Assembly (NCBI RefSeq): GCF_008107685.1
Contig: NZ_VIRF01000041.1
Span: forward strand, 1-64,000
Reading direction: 5' to 3'
DNA: 64,000 nt
DNA from: Novosphingobium sp. BW1
Lineage (GTDB): Bacteria > Pseudomonadota > Alphaproteobacteria > Sphingomonadales > Sphingomonadaceae
The notes under the pieces are model-generated. The model saw only the letters and a program-made list of their open reading frames with translations, was not told where the DNA came from and did no database searches. How positions within the stretch are numbered: the stretch's first letter is position 1; every line of letters starts with the position of its first letter. Below are positions 8,661 to 16,985 of this stretch, in pieces. Both the position numbers and the translations under genes were made by a program.

Positions 8661-9553
8661 CGGTCTACCAGCCGACACTGAAGCAGCTTCAGTATCTGGT
8701 TGCCCTGCATGAACATGGACATTTCGGCCGCGCCGCCGAAGCCTGCTACGTCTCGCAGTCTACGCTCTCGGCAGGTCTGCGCGATCTCGAAACACTGCTC
8801 GACGTGACCCTTGTGGAGCGCACCAAGCGTGCAGTGCGCTTCACGCCTCTGGGCAACACGGTGGTCGAGAAGGCGCATCGCATCCTGCGCGAGACCGAAG
8901 AATTGTCCGAGCTCGTCCAGTCGAGCGGCAAGCCGCTCTCGGGCGAGGTACGCATGAGCGTGATCCCGACAATCGCGCCCTTCCTGCTCCCGCGTATGTT
9001 GCCGCGCCTGCGCCGCGAGCGCCCCAACCTCAAGCTCTTCCTGCGTGAGGAGCCCAGCCAGGCGGCGATCGAATCGCTGCACCACGGGCGGGCCGACTGC
9101 GTGCTGCTCGCCCTTCCCTACCCCACCGGCGAGGTGGAGCAGGAGACGATCGAACTCGACGCCTTCTTCGTGGCCTTCCCGGCCGACGATCCGCGCGACC
9201 CGCCGCAAGAGGTGGGGCCCGACATCATCGATGAAAACCGCCTCCTCCTGCTGGAAGACGGGCACTGCCTCAAGGACCACGCGCTCGCCGCCTGCAACCG
9301 GCCCGAACTGCGCGCATCTGCCACAATGATCGGAACCTCGCTGCACACGCTGGTGCAGATGGTTGACAATGGCCTGGGCCTCACGATGCTGCCCGAAATG
9401 GCTCTCGATGCCGGGATCCTGAACGGCACCAACGTGGTGGCCCGTCCGCTCATCTCTGCCAACGCCAACCGCGAGATCGCGCTGGTCTGGCGCAAGAATT
9501 CGCCGCGTTCGGACGAATTCCGGATGCTTGCGGATGAACTGCGCGCGGGCTGA
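8657..9553 (+). CDS. oxyR: LysR-family hydrogen peroxide sensor OxyR
   Basis: OxyR activates peroxide-defence genes when two cysteines form a disulfide. The 298-residue protein has an N-terminal winged helix (LKQLQYLVALHEHGHFGRAA, AEACYVSQSTLS) and a LysR substrate-binding domain. The redox pair is present with exact OxyR spacing: Cys204 in LEDGHCLKDHA and Cys213 nine residues later, matching Cys199/Cys208 of E. coli, and this separates it from a generic LysR protein. It overlaps rnd by 4 bp, so it is probably not autoregulated from its own promoter alone. Confidence 0.93.
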   Translation: MTVYQPTLKQLQYLVALHEHGHFGRAAEACYVSQSTLSAGLRDLETLLDVTLVERTKRAVRFTPLGNTVVEKAHRILRETEELSELVQSSGKPLSGEVRMSVIPTIAPFLLPRMLPRLRRERPNLKLFLREEPSQAAIESLHHGRADCVLLALPYPTGEVEQETIELDAFFVAFPADDPRDPPQEVGPDIIDENRLLLLEDGHCLKDHALAACNRPELRASATMIGTSLHTLVQMVDNGLGLTMLPEMALDAGILNGTNVVARPLISANANREIALVWRKNSPRSDEFRMLADELRAG

Positions 9554-9572
9554 TCGCGCCCTACTGCCCCGT

Positions 9573-10694
9573 TCACGCGTCCTTGCCGCCGGTGAATTGC
9601 AAGGCCACGCAGCACAGGCTGATCGCAGCGCCAAGCGCACACACGCCCGTCCAGCCCAGGTGCGTCCAGCACGCCATAGCCGCCGCCGAGGCAAGGCCAC
9701 CGGCCACGAACATCGCGGTCATGTAGATCGTATTGATGCGCGAGCGCGCCTCGGGCTTTAGTGCGAAAATCACGCTCTGGTTGGAGATCTGGCTCGACTG
9801 CACTCCGAAGTCGAGCGCGATGACGCCCAGCATCACGCCCGCGAGCCCGTCCCACAATCCGAAGATCGCCCAGGATACAAAAGAGATGCAGGCCGCAGTG
9901 GCAATCACGCGGCGCGGGCCCCGACTGTCGGCGATACGCCCCGCGACAGGCGCGGCAAGAACTCCAACTACGCCCAGGATACCGAACAGGCCCGCCACCT
10001 GCGGCCCGAACCCGAAGCGCGTTTCCAGCCGGAAGGCCAGGATCGACCAGAAGACCGAGAACACGCCGAACTGGCAGCACTGGATCGCCGTTGCTCGCCG
10101 AAGCGCGGGAAACGCGCGCCAGAGCCCGATAAGCGATCCCAGCGTCGCGCGGTAGCTGGCTCCTGCCGCTTCGGGCGCGCTGCGCGGTAGGCGCAGCGCG
10201 ACCATTGCCATCGTTCCCAGGGCCAAGGGGACCGCGATCCAGAACATGGCCCGCCAGCCCAGGTGCTCGGCCACGAACCCGGCAAGCGTGCGGCTCAGCA
10301 GAATACCGCAAAGCAGGCCCGCCATGACGACACCAATCACATGCCCACGCCGCTCAGGAAGCGCGAGACTGGCGGCCATCGGGATAATCTGCTGGGCCAC
10401 CGAGGCAAAGATGCCAACGACCAGCGAGGCGATCAGGACAAGCGCCCCACCCTGCGCCAATGCAACGCCCGCACAGGCGACTGCCAATCCGACACATTTC
10501 CACAGGACCAGCTGGCGCCGCTCGAACAGATCGCCCAGCGGGACAAGGAAGAAAAGGCCCAGCGCATACCCGATCTGGGTGGCCGTCGGCACATAGGCCA
10601 CCCGCCAATCGGCAAGATCGCCATGCATCTGCTCGAGCATGGGCTGGTTGTAGTAGAGGTTAGCCACCGTAAGGCCCGCAGCCAGCGCCATCAC
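9573..10694 (-). CDS. MFS transporter (drug-efflux-like)
   Basis: The 373 residues give about 11-12 membrane helices, with MFS signatures such as PLGDLFERRQLVL between helices 2 and 3 and VAGRIADSRGPRRV in the second half. It opens directly in a helix (MALAAGLTVANLYYNQPM), which resembles the start of helix 1 in YgaY/YnfM-like exporters, so the natural N-terminus is probably 20-25 residues longer. The start used is GTG at 10694. The frame stays open upstream past 10800 without an ATG, and an ATG at 10760-10762 sits one frame away. Its end converges on oxyR, 19 bp apart. Substrate unknown. Confidence 0.85.
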   Translation of the reverse strand: MMALAAGLTVANLYYNQPMLEQMHGDLADWRVAYVPTATQIGYALGLFFLVPLGDLFERRQLVLWKCVGLAVACAGVALAQGGALVLIASLVVGIFASVAQQIIPMAASLALPERRGHVIGVVMAGLLCGILLSRTLAGFVAEHLGWRAMFWIAVPLALGTMAMVALRLPRSAPEAAGASYRATLGSLIGLWRAFPALRRATAIQCCQFGVFSVFWSILAFRLETRFGFGPQVAGLFGILGVVGVLAAPVAGRIADSRGPRRVIATAACISFVSWAIFGLWDGLAGVMLGVIALDFGVQSSQISNQSVIFALKPEARSRINTIYMTAMFVAGGLASAAAMACWTHLGWTGVCALGAAISLCCVALQFTGGKDA

Positions 10695-10891
10695 CGCAAC
10701 GACGCTCAGCGACAGTGGCGTGTGATCCTCCCGGTCAGAATAGGATGGCGAGGAAATGGCATAGCTCCGCGAACGTGCAGGGGCCAGGCAGGCCCGGGAT
10801 CGAGGCCGAGCCCTAGACCCGCCTCACTTGTGGCCGCGAATGCAACGAACGCAAGGCCTTACGCGTGCGATGCACTTCGCCGATCCGCGCC

Positions 10892-11485
10892 TCAGTCCAT
10901 GTGCTTGAGGCCGACGCGCAGATAGTCCCAGCCGGTGATAAGCGTAAGGGCGGCCGCGCCCCACAATGTCGTCAGGCCGACGGTATGCGGGATATTGATG
11001 GCGACACCTGCAAACGGCGTGTTCCACCAGGGCATCGCCTTGCCCAGAATCAACGCGCCCAGCGAGATCATCTGGAACGTCGTCTTCCACTTCGCGAGCT
11101 TGCTGACCGGGATCGATACCCGCAGGGGCCCCAGAAACTCGCGCAGGCCCGAGACCGCGATCTCGCGGATCAGAATGACGAGCCCGGCAATCACGTGCAT
11201 GTCGCCCACATAGGGCCCGCGCAGGATCCCCTGCGCCGTCAGCACCAGGATGACCGCCGCGACCATGATCTTGTCCGCAATCGGATCGAGGAAGACGCCG
11301 AGTTTGGAGACCGTCCCGCTCGAGCGCGCGAGATAGCCATCGAAGTAGTCCGTAATCCCCATCAGGCAGTAAAGCGCAAAGGCAAGCGCATAGCCCAATT
11401 CCCAGTTCGGCCACCACAGCAGGAAGGCAAGGAGCGGAACCGCGAAAATTCGCGACAGGGTCAGGATGTTCGGAAGCGTCAGCAT
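10892..11485 (-). CDS. pgsA: CDP-diacylglycerol--glycerol-3-phosphate 3-phosphatidyltransferase
   Basis: PgsA makes phosphatidylglycerol phosphate, the committed step to phosphatidylglycerol and cardiolipin, in the inner membrane. The 197-residue protein has about four membrane helices and the CDP-alcohol phosphatidyltransferase motif D-x2-DG-x2-AR-x8-G-x3-D-x3-D in DYFDGYLAR followed by GVFLDPIADKIM. The length fits PgsA better than PssA (a separate pssA is at 44.5 kb). It is divergent from the LplT-like transporter at 11608, a plausible phospholipid-related pairing. Confidence 0.95.
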   Translation of the reverse strand: MLTLPNILTLSRIFAVPLLAFLLWWPNWELGYALAFALYCLMGITDYFDGYLARSSGTVSKLGVFLDPIADKIMVAAVILVLTAQGILRGPYVGDMHVIAGLVILIREIAVSGLREFLGPLRVSIPVSKLAKWKTTFQMISLGALILGKAMPWWNTPFAGVAINIPHTVGLTTLWGAAALTLITGWDYLRVGLKHMD

Positions 11486-11607
11486 ATGGGTTGCCCCATA
11501 GCCGGGAATGCGGGGCGGAATAAAGTGTTGATCGGGGGTTGCGGCCTCGGCCTGCCGCTTTAAGGATCCCGTCGACCCGAACGGTGAGAGACCGGCAAGA
11601 CCATTAC

Positions 11608-12915
11608 ATGACGCAATCGACCCAACTCCTCCGCGCGCGACGCTTTCTCCCCCTCTTCGTCACGCAGCTTCTGGGCGCGTTCAACGACAACCTGTTCAAG
11701 AACGCGATGGTCCTTTTCGTGGTCTACAGCGTCTACAACTCGGAGAGCTCCGAGGCGATTTTCAGCGCGGTAGCCTCGCTGATCTTCGTTGCGCCGTTCT
11801 TCCTGTTTTCCGCGCTGGCCGGACAGCTGGCCGACATGCGCGACAAGGCCGCGATTATCCGGCTCATCAAGCTGTGCGAGATCTTCATCATGCTGGTGGG
11901 CGGGCTTGGCCTTGCCCTCGCGTGGCAAGGCATCGCCCTTCACACGGTCGCGATCCCCCTCCTCCTGGTCGCCGTCTTCGCGATGGGCGTGCACTCCACC
12001 TTCTTCGGCCCGATCAAGTACGCGATCCTTCCCCAGCACCTCAGAAGCGAGGAAGTCCTCGCCGGCACCGGCCTTGTCGAAGCGGGTACCTATCTCGCGG
12101 TCCTCGCCGGTACCATCGTTGCAGGCTGGATCAGTGTCGATGCGGCGGCCATCGCGGTGATCGCAGTTGCCGTGATCGGCTATATCTCGGGCCGCAGCGT
12201 GCCTACGGCCCCGCCCATCGGAAAGATCGAGCCCCTCGATTTCCACCTTGTCCGTGCACCCGCCCGCCTGATCCGCACGACCATGAGCGATCGGCGGGTG
12301 TACCTTGCCGTATGTTCGATCAGCTTCTTCTGGGCTCTGGGCACGATCCTGTTCATCCAGTTCCCGCCGCTTGCCAAGAACATCCTGATGGCCGCCAAGG
12401 AAGTGGCGAGCCTGTTCCTCGTAATCTTCTCGATCGGCATCGCCATCGGCTCGGTCACGATCAACGCGCTTCTGAAAGGCACCGTCTCTGCACGTTGGTC
12501 GCCGCTTTCGGTCATCGCAATGGGGGTGTGCCTCATTGGCTTCGAACTCGTGTGCGAGGCCTGGCCCGCGTACGAGCGGCCCGACGCTCTCATGGACGTG
12601 GGCACGTTCGTGGTGCAACCGCTCGCCCTCCCCCTGATGCTCGCACTTCTGGGCGTCGCCATTGCCGGGGGAATGTTCGTCGTGCCACTCTACGCCTTTC
12701 TCACGACCTTCGTCGAGAAATCGCAGACCGCGCGCACGATCGCGGCCAACAACGTGGTCAATTCCGGAGCGATGGTCCTGGGTGCGGGCGTTGCCATGGG
12801 GCTCAACTTCTTCGGCATGCCGATCGTCAAGCAGCTGCTGGTCGTCGCAGCCGCCTGCCTTGCCTCAGCCTGGCTGGGCTATCGCCTCTACCGCGCCGAA
12901 CTCGCTGCGCGCTAG
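11608..12915 (+). CDS. MFS transporter, LplT-like (lysophospholipid transporter family)
   Basis: The 435-residue integral membrane protein has about 12 helices. The opening FVTQLLGAFNDNLFKNAMV is the hallmark of LplT and of the transporter half of Aas-type fusions, which flip lysophospholipids across the inner membrane. There is no acyltransferase domain fused here. I chose the ATG at 11608 (MTQSTQLL) because the frame upstream reads as non-coding linker. It is divergent from pgsA, which supports a phospholipid role, but the substrate is inferred from family likeness only. Confidence 0.85.
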   Translation: MTQSTQLLRARRFLPLFVTQLLGAFNDNLFKNAMVLFVVYSVYNSESSEAIFSAVASLIFVAPFFLFSALAGQLADMRDKAAIIRLIKLCEIFIMLVGGLGLALAWQGIALHTVAIPLLLVAVFAMGVHSTFFGPIKYAILPQHLRSEEVLAGTGLVEAGTYLAVLAGTIVAGWISVDAAAIAVIAVAVIGYISGRSVPTAPPIGKIEPLDFHLVRAPARLIRTTMSDRRVYLAVCSISFFWALGTILFIQFPPLAKNILMAAKEVASLFLVIFSIGIAIGSVTINALLKGTVSARWSPLSVIAMGVCLIGFELVCEAWPAYERPDALMDVGTFVVQPLALPLMLALLGVAIAGGMFVVPLYAFLTTFVEKSQTARTIAANNVVNSGAMVLGAGVAMGLNFFGMPIVKQLLVVAAACLASAWLGYRLYRAELAAR

Positions 12916-13139
12916 ATAATGAAGGTAAAGATCGCAAGGAACGAGGCACAGTAGGCCGCGAGGAATTGCTGCCAGTCGCCGCCTCGCATCTTCCAGCGCC
13001 GCGCGGCGAGCGCGTCGTCGTCCACGGCAGGGCGCAGGTGGGGAGGTACTTCGAGCACATGGGCCGGAAGAGAGCGGCGAAATGGGTGCCCGGATTGTTC
13101 GCTGGAGAGGACCAGCGCGCGACGTTTCTGGGGTCTCAT
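12912..13139 (-). CDS. Small membrane protein, unknown function
   Basis: The 75-residue ORF has a basic, Pro- and Arg-rich N-terminal half and ends with a hydrophobic segment WQQFLAAYCASFLAIFTFII right at the C-terminus, suggesting a tail-anchored or single-helix membrane protein. Its TAG stop overlaps the stop region of the LplT-like gene on the other strand. No good ribosome site precedes the ATG, so an internal start (for example MRGGDWQQ) is possible. The -10-like TTATATCT and the palindrome at 13148-13169 lie just upstream, giving the ORF its own control region. Confidence 0.5.
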   Translation of the reverse strand: MRPQKRRALVLSSEQSGHPFRRSLPAHVLEVPPHLRPAVDDDALAARRWKMRGGDWQQFLAAYCASFLAIFTFII

Positions 13140-13147
13140 GTCGCAAA

Positions 13148-13169
13148 GTTAGCTAACAGTTAGTTAGCT
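13148..13169. promoter_or_regulatory. Operator-like nested palindrome upstream of the small membrane ORF
   Basis: GTTAGCTAAC at 13148-13157 is a perfect 10-bp palindrome. It overlaps a second dyad, AGCTAA (13151-13156) and TTAGCT (13164-13169) with a 7-nt spacer. The pattern resembles TetR- or MarR-family operators. A -10-like TTATAT on the minus strand lies just upstream, so a bound repressor would cover the start of transcription of the 12912-13139 ORF. Confidence 0.5.
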
Positions 13170-13250
13170 GCCCAGATATAAATGGCCAGCTTCCCACATC
13201 GGGACGAAAGTCTCCGCTTTTGGCTTGGCCGCCCAAGAAGCGCCCACGAA

Positions 13251-13280
13251 AAAAGGGGCAACCTTTCGGTCGCCCCTTTT
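13251..13280 (-). terminator. Terminator of the csbD gene
   Basis: AAAAGGGGCAACC pairs with GGTCGCCCCTTTT (12 of 13 bp). On the minus strand the stem is followed by TTTTTT and lies 47 bp beyond the CsbD stop. Confidence 0.85.
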
Positions 13281-13326
13281 CGCATTGGCCTTATCGGTTA
13301 GCCTTGGCCATACAGTGGCTTGGCCA

Positions 13327-13509
13327 TCAGACCCGGTCGCCCACGGCGCCTTTCACCTTACCGATACCCTGCTGGACCTCACCCTTGCGCTCTTGGGCCT
13401 TGCCCTCGGCCTTCTGCTCGGGATCGTTGCGCGCATCGCCTGCGGCCTGCTTGGCGTTACCGGCGATCTCGTTGCCCAGACCCTTGATTGTGTCCTTCAG
13501 TTCACCCAT
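13327..13509 (-). CDS. CsbD family stress-response protein
   Basis: The 60-residue hydrophilic protein has the CsbD pattern: MGELKDTIKGLGNEIAGNAK, then Lys/Glu/Gln-rich repeats, ending in KVKGAVGDRV. CsbD-like proteins are small, abundant, general-stress-induced proteins of unclear molecular role. I chose the ATG at 13509 because it follows a strong AAGGAGA site; the longer open frame upstream is not coding-like. It is a single-gene unit with its own terminator at 13251-13280. Confidence 0.93.
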   Translation of the reverse strand: MGELKDTIKGLGNEIAGNAKQAAGDARNDPEQKAEGKAQERKGEVQQGIGKVKGAVGDRV

Positions 13510-13657
13510 GATAACATCTCCTTGTTTCTTCAGCACATAGCTGCCGATCTTACACAAAGAGAACAGCTCGAGCGGGCCGTTCGTTCCAGCCCGGCCGATA
13601 GGGCGAGCCTTACGTGAGACAACTGGACAAACCGGTCGAACCGACTCAGGACAAGTA

Positions 13658-14071
13658 TCAATCGCCCGCCATCTCCAGAATACGCGCCCATTCCTCGGGC
13701 CGGACCTCGCCGACCGAGAGTCGCGACAGCTTGACCAGCTCCATGTCGGCGAGCGCAGGGTCGGCCTTGATCTGCTTGAGCGTGACGCAGCGCGCCAGCT
13801 TGCGCACCGGCTTGACCTTGACCGCAGCCCACTTGCCGTCGGGATCGCTCGGATCGGCAAGCCCCGCCGCGCTCACCTCGACGATCCCCACGATCTCGCG
13901 TCCCTCGTTCGAATGGTAGAAGAACGCCTCGTCACCGATTTGCATTGCGCGCAGGTTATTGGCCGCCCGGTGGTTGCGTACACCGTCCCAGGTCCCCTCG
14001 CCCTCGCGCACCAGGTGGTGCCAGCCATAGGCATCGGGTTCGGACTTGAGGAGCCAGTAGCGCTTTGCCAT
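13658..14071 (-). CDS. EVE domain-containing protein
   Basis: The 137-residue protein is a stand-alone EVE domain, a PUA-like fold thought to read modified bases in nucleic acids. Typical landmarks are YWLLKSEPDAYGWHHL at the N-terminus, TWDGVRNHRAANNLR, GDEAFFYHSN and the C-terminal VRPEEWARILEMAG. The start is the ATG at 14071; upstream in-frame sequence is intergenic. It is divergent from the 2OG oxygenase gene, 73 bp apart, a context sometimes linked to modified-nucleobase metabolism but not decisive. Confidence 0.93.
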   Translation of the reverse strand: MAKRYWLLKSEPDAYGWHHLVREGEGTWDGVRNHRAANNLRAMQIGDEAFFYHSNEGREIVGIVEVSAAGLADPSDPDGKWAAVKVKPVRKLARCVTLKQIKADPALADMELVKLSRLSVGEVRPEEWARILEMAGD

Positions 14072-14144
14072 CGTATGCCTTTCCGTTTCGACTAAGGGCT
14101 TCAAAACCTTTACAGCGGCGGCATAGACGATTCTTGATGGAAAT

Positions 14145-15089
14145 ATGCAAGACATGGACCTCGCCAATATCCCCGTTCTGAGCCTCGAGGCCGACCGCGA
14201 CGATCTTCCCGCCCGTATCGGCGAATCGTTCCGCACTTTCGGTTTCGCCATGATCCGCGATCACGGCATCGACCAGGACCTTATCGACCGGGCCTGGGCT
14301 CTCACCCGCGAATTCTTCGCGCTGCCCGAAGAGACCAAGCGCGCCTACCATCTGGCCGGCAAGGCCGGAGCGCGCGGTTACACTCCGTTCCGCACCGAGG
14401 TTGCCAAGGGTGCGACCGAGAAGGATCTCAAGGAATTCTGGCACGTCGGGCGCGACCTTCCCGAAGGCTCGCCGCTGGCCGACAGCATGCCGCCCAACAT
14501 CTGGCCCGGCGAAGTCAACGGCTTCGAGGAAACCTTCAAGACCCTGTTCGCCCGCTTCGACGCCGTGGGCGCTGAGATCCTATCAGCCATCGCCGTCCAC
14601 CTCGGCCTCGCCCCGCGCTGGTTCGATCCGGCAATCGACGAGGGCAATTCGGTACTGCGCCTGCTGCACTATCCCCCCGTCGCCGAAGGGGCGGGCGGGG
14701 CCATCCGCGCCGGAGCCCACGAGGATATTAACCTCATCACCCTGCTGCTTGGCGCTGAGGAAGCCGGCCTGGAGCTTCTGAGCACGGACGGCGAGTGGCT
14801 TTCCGTCGCGCCACCCGAAGGCGCCTTGGTCATCAACATCGGGGACATGCTGCAGCGCCTGACCAACAATGTCCTGCCTTCCACCACGCACCGCGTGCGC
14901 AATCCCGAAGGCGAACGCGCTGGCTACAGCCGCTATTCGATGCCCTTCTTCCTGCACCTGCGCAGCGACTTTCCCTTTGTGACGCTTCCGCAATGCATCA
15001 GCGCCGACAATCCCGACCAGTATCCCGACGTCATTACCGCGGACGACTATCTTCAGGAGCGCCTGCGCGAGATCGGATTAAAATATTGA
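14145..15089 (+). CDS. Isopenicillin N synthase-like 2OG-Fe(II) oxygenase
   Basis: The 314-residue protein has the DIOX_N domain (IPVLSLEADRDD...FGFAMIRDHGI) followed by the 2OG-Fe(II) domain. The iron ligands are visible as His192 and Asp194 in AHEDI and His249 in TTHRV. The 2-oxoglutarate-binding RxS is Arg263/Ser265 in YSRYSMPFF. All key residues are intact, so it should be an active non-heme iron oxygenase. Substrate unknown; in many proteobacteria such genes are annotated only as isopenicillin N synthase family. An alternative start at 14154 would remove three residues. Confidence 0.9.
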   Translation: MQDMDLANIPVLSLEADRDDLPARIGESFRTFGFAMIRDHGIDQDLIDRAWALTREFFALPEETKRAYHLAGKAGARGYTPFRTEVAKGATEKDLKEFWHVGRDLPEGSPLADSMPPNIWPGEVNGFEETFKTLFARFDAVGAEILSAIAVHLGLAPRWFDPAIDEGNSVLRLLHYPPVAEGAGGAIRAGAHEDINLITLLLGAEEAGLELLSTDGEWLSVAPPEGALVINIGDMLQRLTNNVLPSTTHRVRNPEGERAGYSRYSMPFFLHLRSDFPFVTLPQCISADNPDQYPDVITADDYLQERLREIGLKY

Positions 15090-15101
15090 AGCAACGAACA
15101 A

Positions 15102-15161
15102 TTAACAAAATCCCAAAGTCAAATTCCGAAGCGATTTAACCAAACCTTCAGGGGATATCCC
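15102..15161 (+). promoter_or_regulatory. TTAAC half-sites and a GGGATATCCC palindrome upstream of the GGDEF-EAL gene
   Basis: TTAACAAAA (15102-15110) and TTAACCAAA (15136-15144) resemble CtrA half-sites of alphaproteobacteria (TTAACC), and GGGATATCCC (15152-15161) is a perfect palindrome 40 bp before the start codon. The spacing does not make a full TTAA-N7-TTAA CtrA site, so the assignment is tentative. Confidence 0.3.
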
Positions 15162-15200
15162 TAGAGCTTCCCTTTCCTACGAATTCAGGGAGCTCTGGCT

Positions 15201-16901
15201 TTGAACGCCAAGGTCACGACGACCACAGAAATCAGCGACGACATCGCGGGCAGACGCACCGTGGATGTCGTTGCATTTGGCATCGTGACGTCCGCGATTC
15301 TGCTGTTCACGGCGACCGGAAGCGTGATCGGGCCCAACGTCGTGCGCGCGCTGATGGGCGAGAGCCCGGGGCCCGACCAGTTCATCCTCAACGCCTTTCT
15401 TCTCAACATCGCGATCATCATCTTCGGGTGGAGCCGTTACCGCGAGCTCAACGCCGAACTTGCCGAGCGCACCCGTGAGGAAGCTGCGGCCCGCCGCCTG
15501 GCCGAAACGGACCCCCTGACCGGGTTCCTCAATCGTCGCAGCTTCGGCATGCGCGCCGACGTCATGATCGCCAAGGCCCGCGAGGGCGGACGCGCCATGG
15601 CGCTGATGATGATCGATCTCGACAACTTCAAGCAGGTCAACGACTTCAACGGGCATGCCGCGGGCGACCAGCTGTTGCGCCAGTGCGCCGCGCGCATCCG
15701 CGAGGTGGTTCCGGTCGGCAGCGCCATCGCCCGCATCGGCGGCGATGAGTTCGCCATCGCCATCGAGTACGCACCTGCGCAGAGCGGACACATCGATCGC
15801 ATCGCCGAGGTCCTTCTCAAGCAGCTTGCCCGTACCATGCGCGTGGGTGACACGACGGCCGACATCACCGGCTCGCTCGGGCTTGCCTCGACTGCTCGAC
15901 GCCACCGCGGCGCAGAGCCTGCCGACGCACAGGCGCTGCTCGAATATGCCGACGTGGCGATGTACCACGCCAAGCATCAGGGCCGAAACTCCTTCTGCTG
16001 GTTCGAGCCACAGATGGCCGAGGAACTGCACCTGCGCACCGAGCTGGAGGACAAGATCCGCAGGGGCATCCCGGCTGGCGAGTTCGTTCCCTACTATGAG
16101 CGCCAGATGGATCTGGGCACGGGTCGACTGTGCGGCTTTGAAATGCTTGCGCGGTGGCAATCGCCAGACCTGGGCCTCGTCTCGCCCGACATCTTCATCC
16201 CGATTGCCGAGGATATCGGGGCCATCGCCGAACTCTCCGAAGAGTTGATCCGCCAGGCCCTTCAGGACGCGAAGAGCTGGCCCCGCGAGCTCACCCTCTC
16301 AGTGAACATCTCCCCGCTCCAACTGCGTGATCCGTGGTTCGCTCAGAAACTTCTGAAACTTCTTGTCGAATCGAGCTTCCCGGCCGAGCGCCTGGAAATC
16401 GAGATCACCGAAAGCTGCCTGCACCAGAACGTGGGACAGGTCCGCTCGCTGCTGACTAGCCTCAAAAACCAGGGCATCAGCGTCAGCCTCGACGATTTCG
16501 GAACCGGCTTCAGTTCGCTCGCCCAGCTGCGCAACCTCCCCTTCGACCACATGAAGATCGACCGCAGCTTCATCGAACGGATCGATACCGACAGGAACGC
16601 CGCCACCATCGTGCGCGGCATCGCGATGTTGGGCGAAGGCCTGCGTCTGCCGATCACGGCCGAAGGCATCGCCAATGTTCACGTCCTCAACGAGCTGCGC
16701 AAACTTGGCCCGGTAAAGGGCCAGGGTCACTACTTCGGTGCCCCGCGCCCCGCTTCCGGCCTCGGCGAATGGATCAACGCGGAAACCGCCCCGCATGGTG
16801 AAAGCGCACCTTCCGGCCCGGCTGGCCCGGACCGCCCGCCAAGGACACTCGACCTCGAGACGACGACCTCGAACGAGAACCGCCGCTCCGGTCGCGCCTG
16901 A
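15201..16901 (+). CDS. Membrane-bound GGDEF-EAL protein (c-di-GMP turnover)
   Basis: The protein has 566 residues. Two N-terminal membrane helices (about 22-46 and 61-77) are followed by a GGDEF domain with an intact GGDEF at 180-184 and an EAL domain. The EAL motif itself is EML (Glu314). The other phosphodiesterase residues look intact: NISPLQL, EITES, DDFGTG at 431-436, KIDRSF and AEGI. No RxxD inhibitory site lies before GGDEF. Both synthesis and breakdown of c-di-GMP are therefore possible on sequence alone. The TTG start at 15201 is supported by AGGGAG eight bases upstream. Confidence 0.93.
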   Translation: MNAKVTTTTEISDDIAGRRTVDVVAFGIVTSAILLFTATGSVIGPNVVRALMGESPGPDQFILNAFLLNIAIIIFGWSRYRELNAELAERTREEAAARRLAETDPLTGFLNRRSFGMRADVMIAKAREGGRAMALMMIDLDNFKQVNDFNGHAAGDQLLRQCAARIREVVPVGSAIARIGGDEFAIAIEYAPAQSGHIDRIAEVLLKQLARTMRVGDTTADITGSLGLASTARRHRGAEPADAQALLEYADVAMYHAKHQGRNSFCWFEPQMAEELHLRTELEDKIRRGIPAGEFVPYYERQMDLGTGRLCGFEMLARWQSPDLGLVSPDIFIPIAEDIGAIAELSEELIRQALQDAKSWPRELTLSVNISPLQLRDPWFAQKLLKLLVESSFPAERLEIEITESCLHQNVGQVRSLLTSLKNQGISVSLDDFGTGFSSLAQLRNLPFDHMKIDRSFIERIDTDRNAATIVRGIAMLGEGLRLPITAEGIANVHVLNELRKLGPVKGQGHYFGAPRPASGLGEWINAETAPHGESAPSGPAGPDRPPRTLDLETTTSNENRRSGRA

Positions 16902-16985
16902 ACACGCCCGAGGGCCGGGGTGCCATCGCGCGCGCCTCGATCTGAGGGCTGGACCAATCCACCCGAAATACCTAGATCGCAGGCC

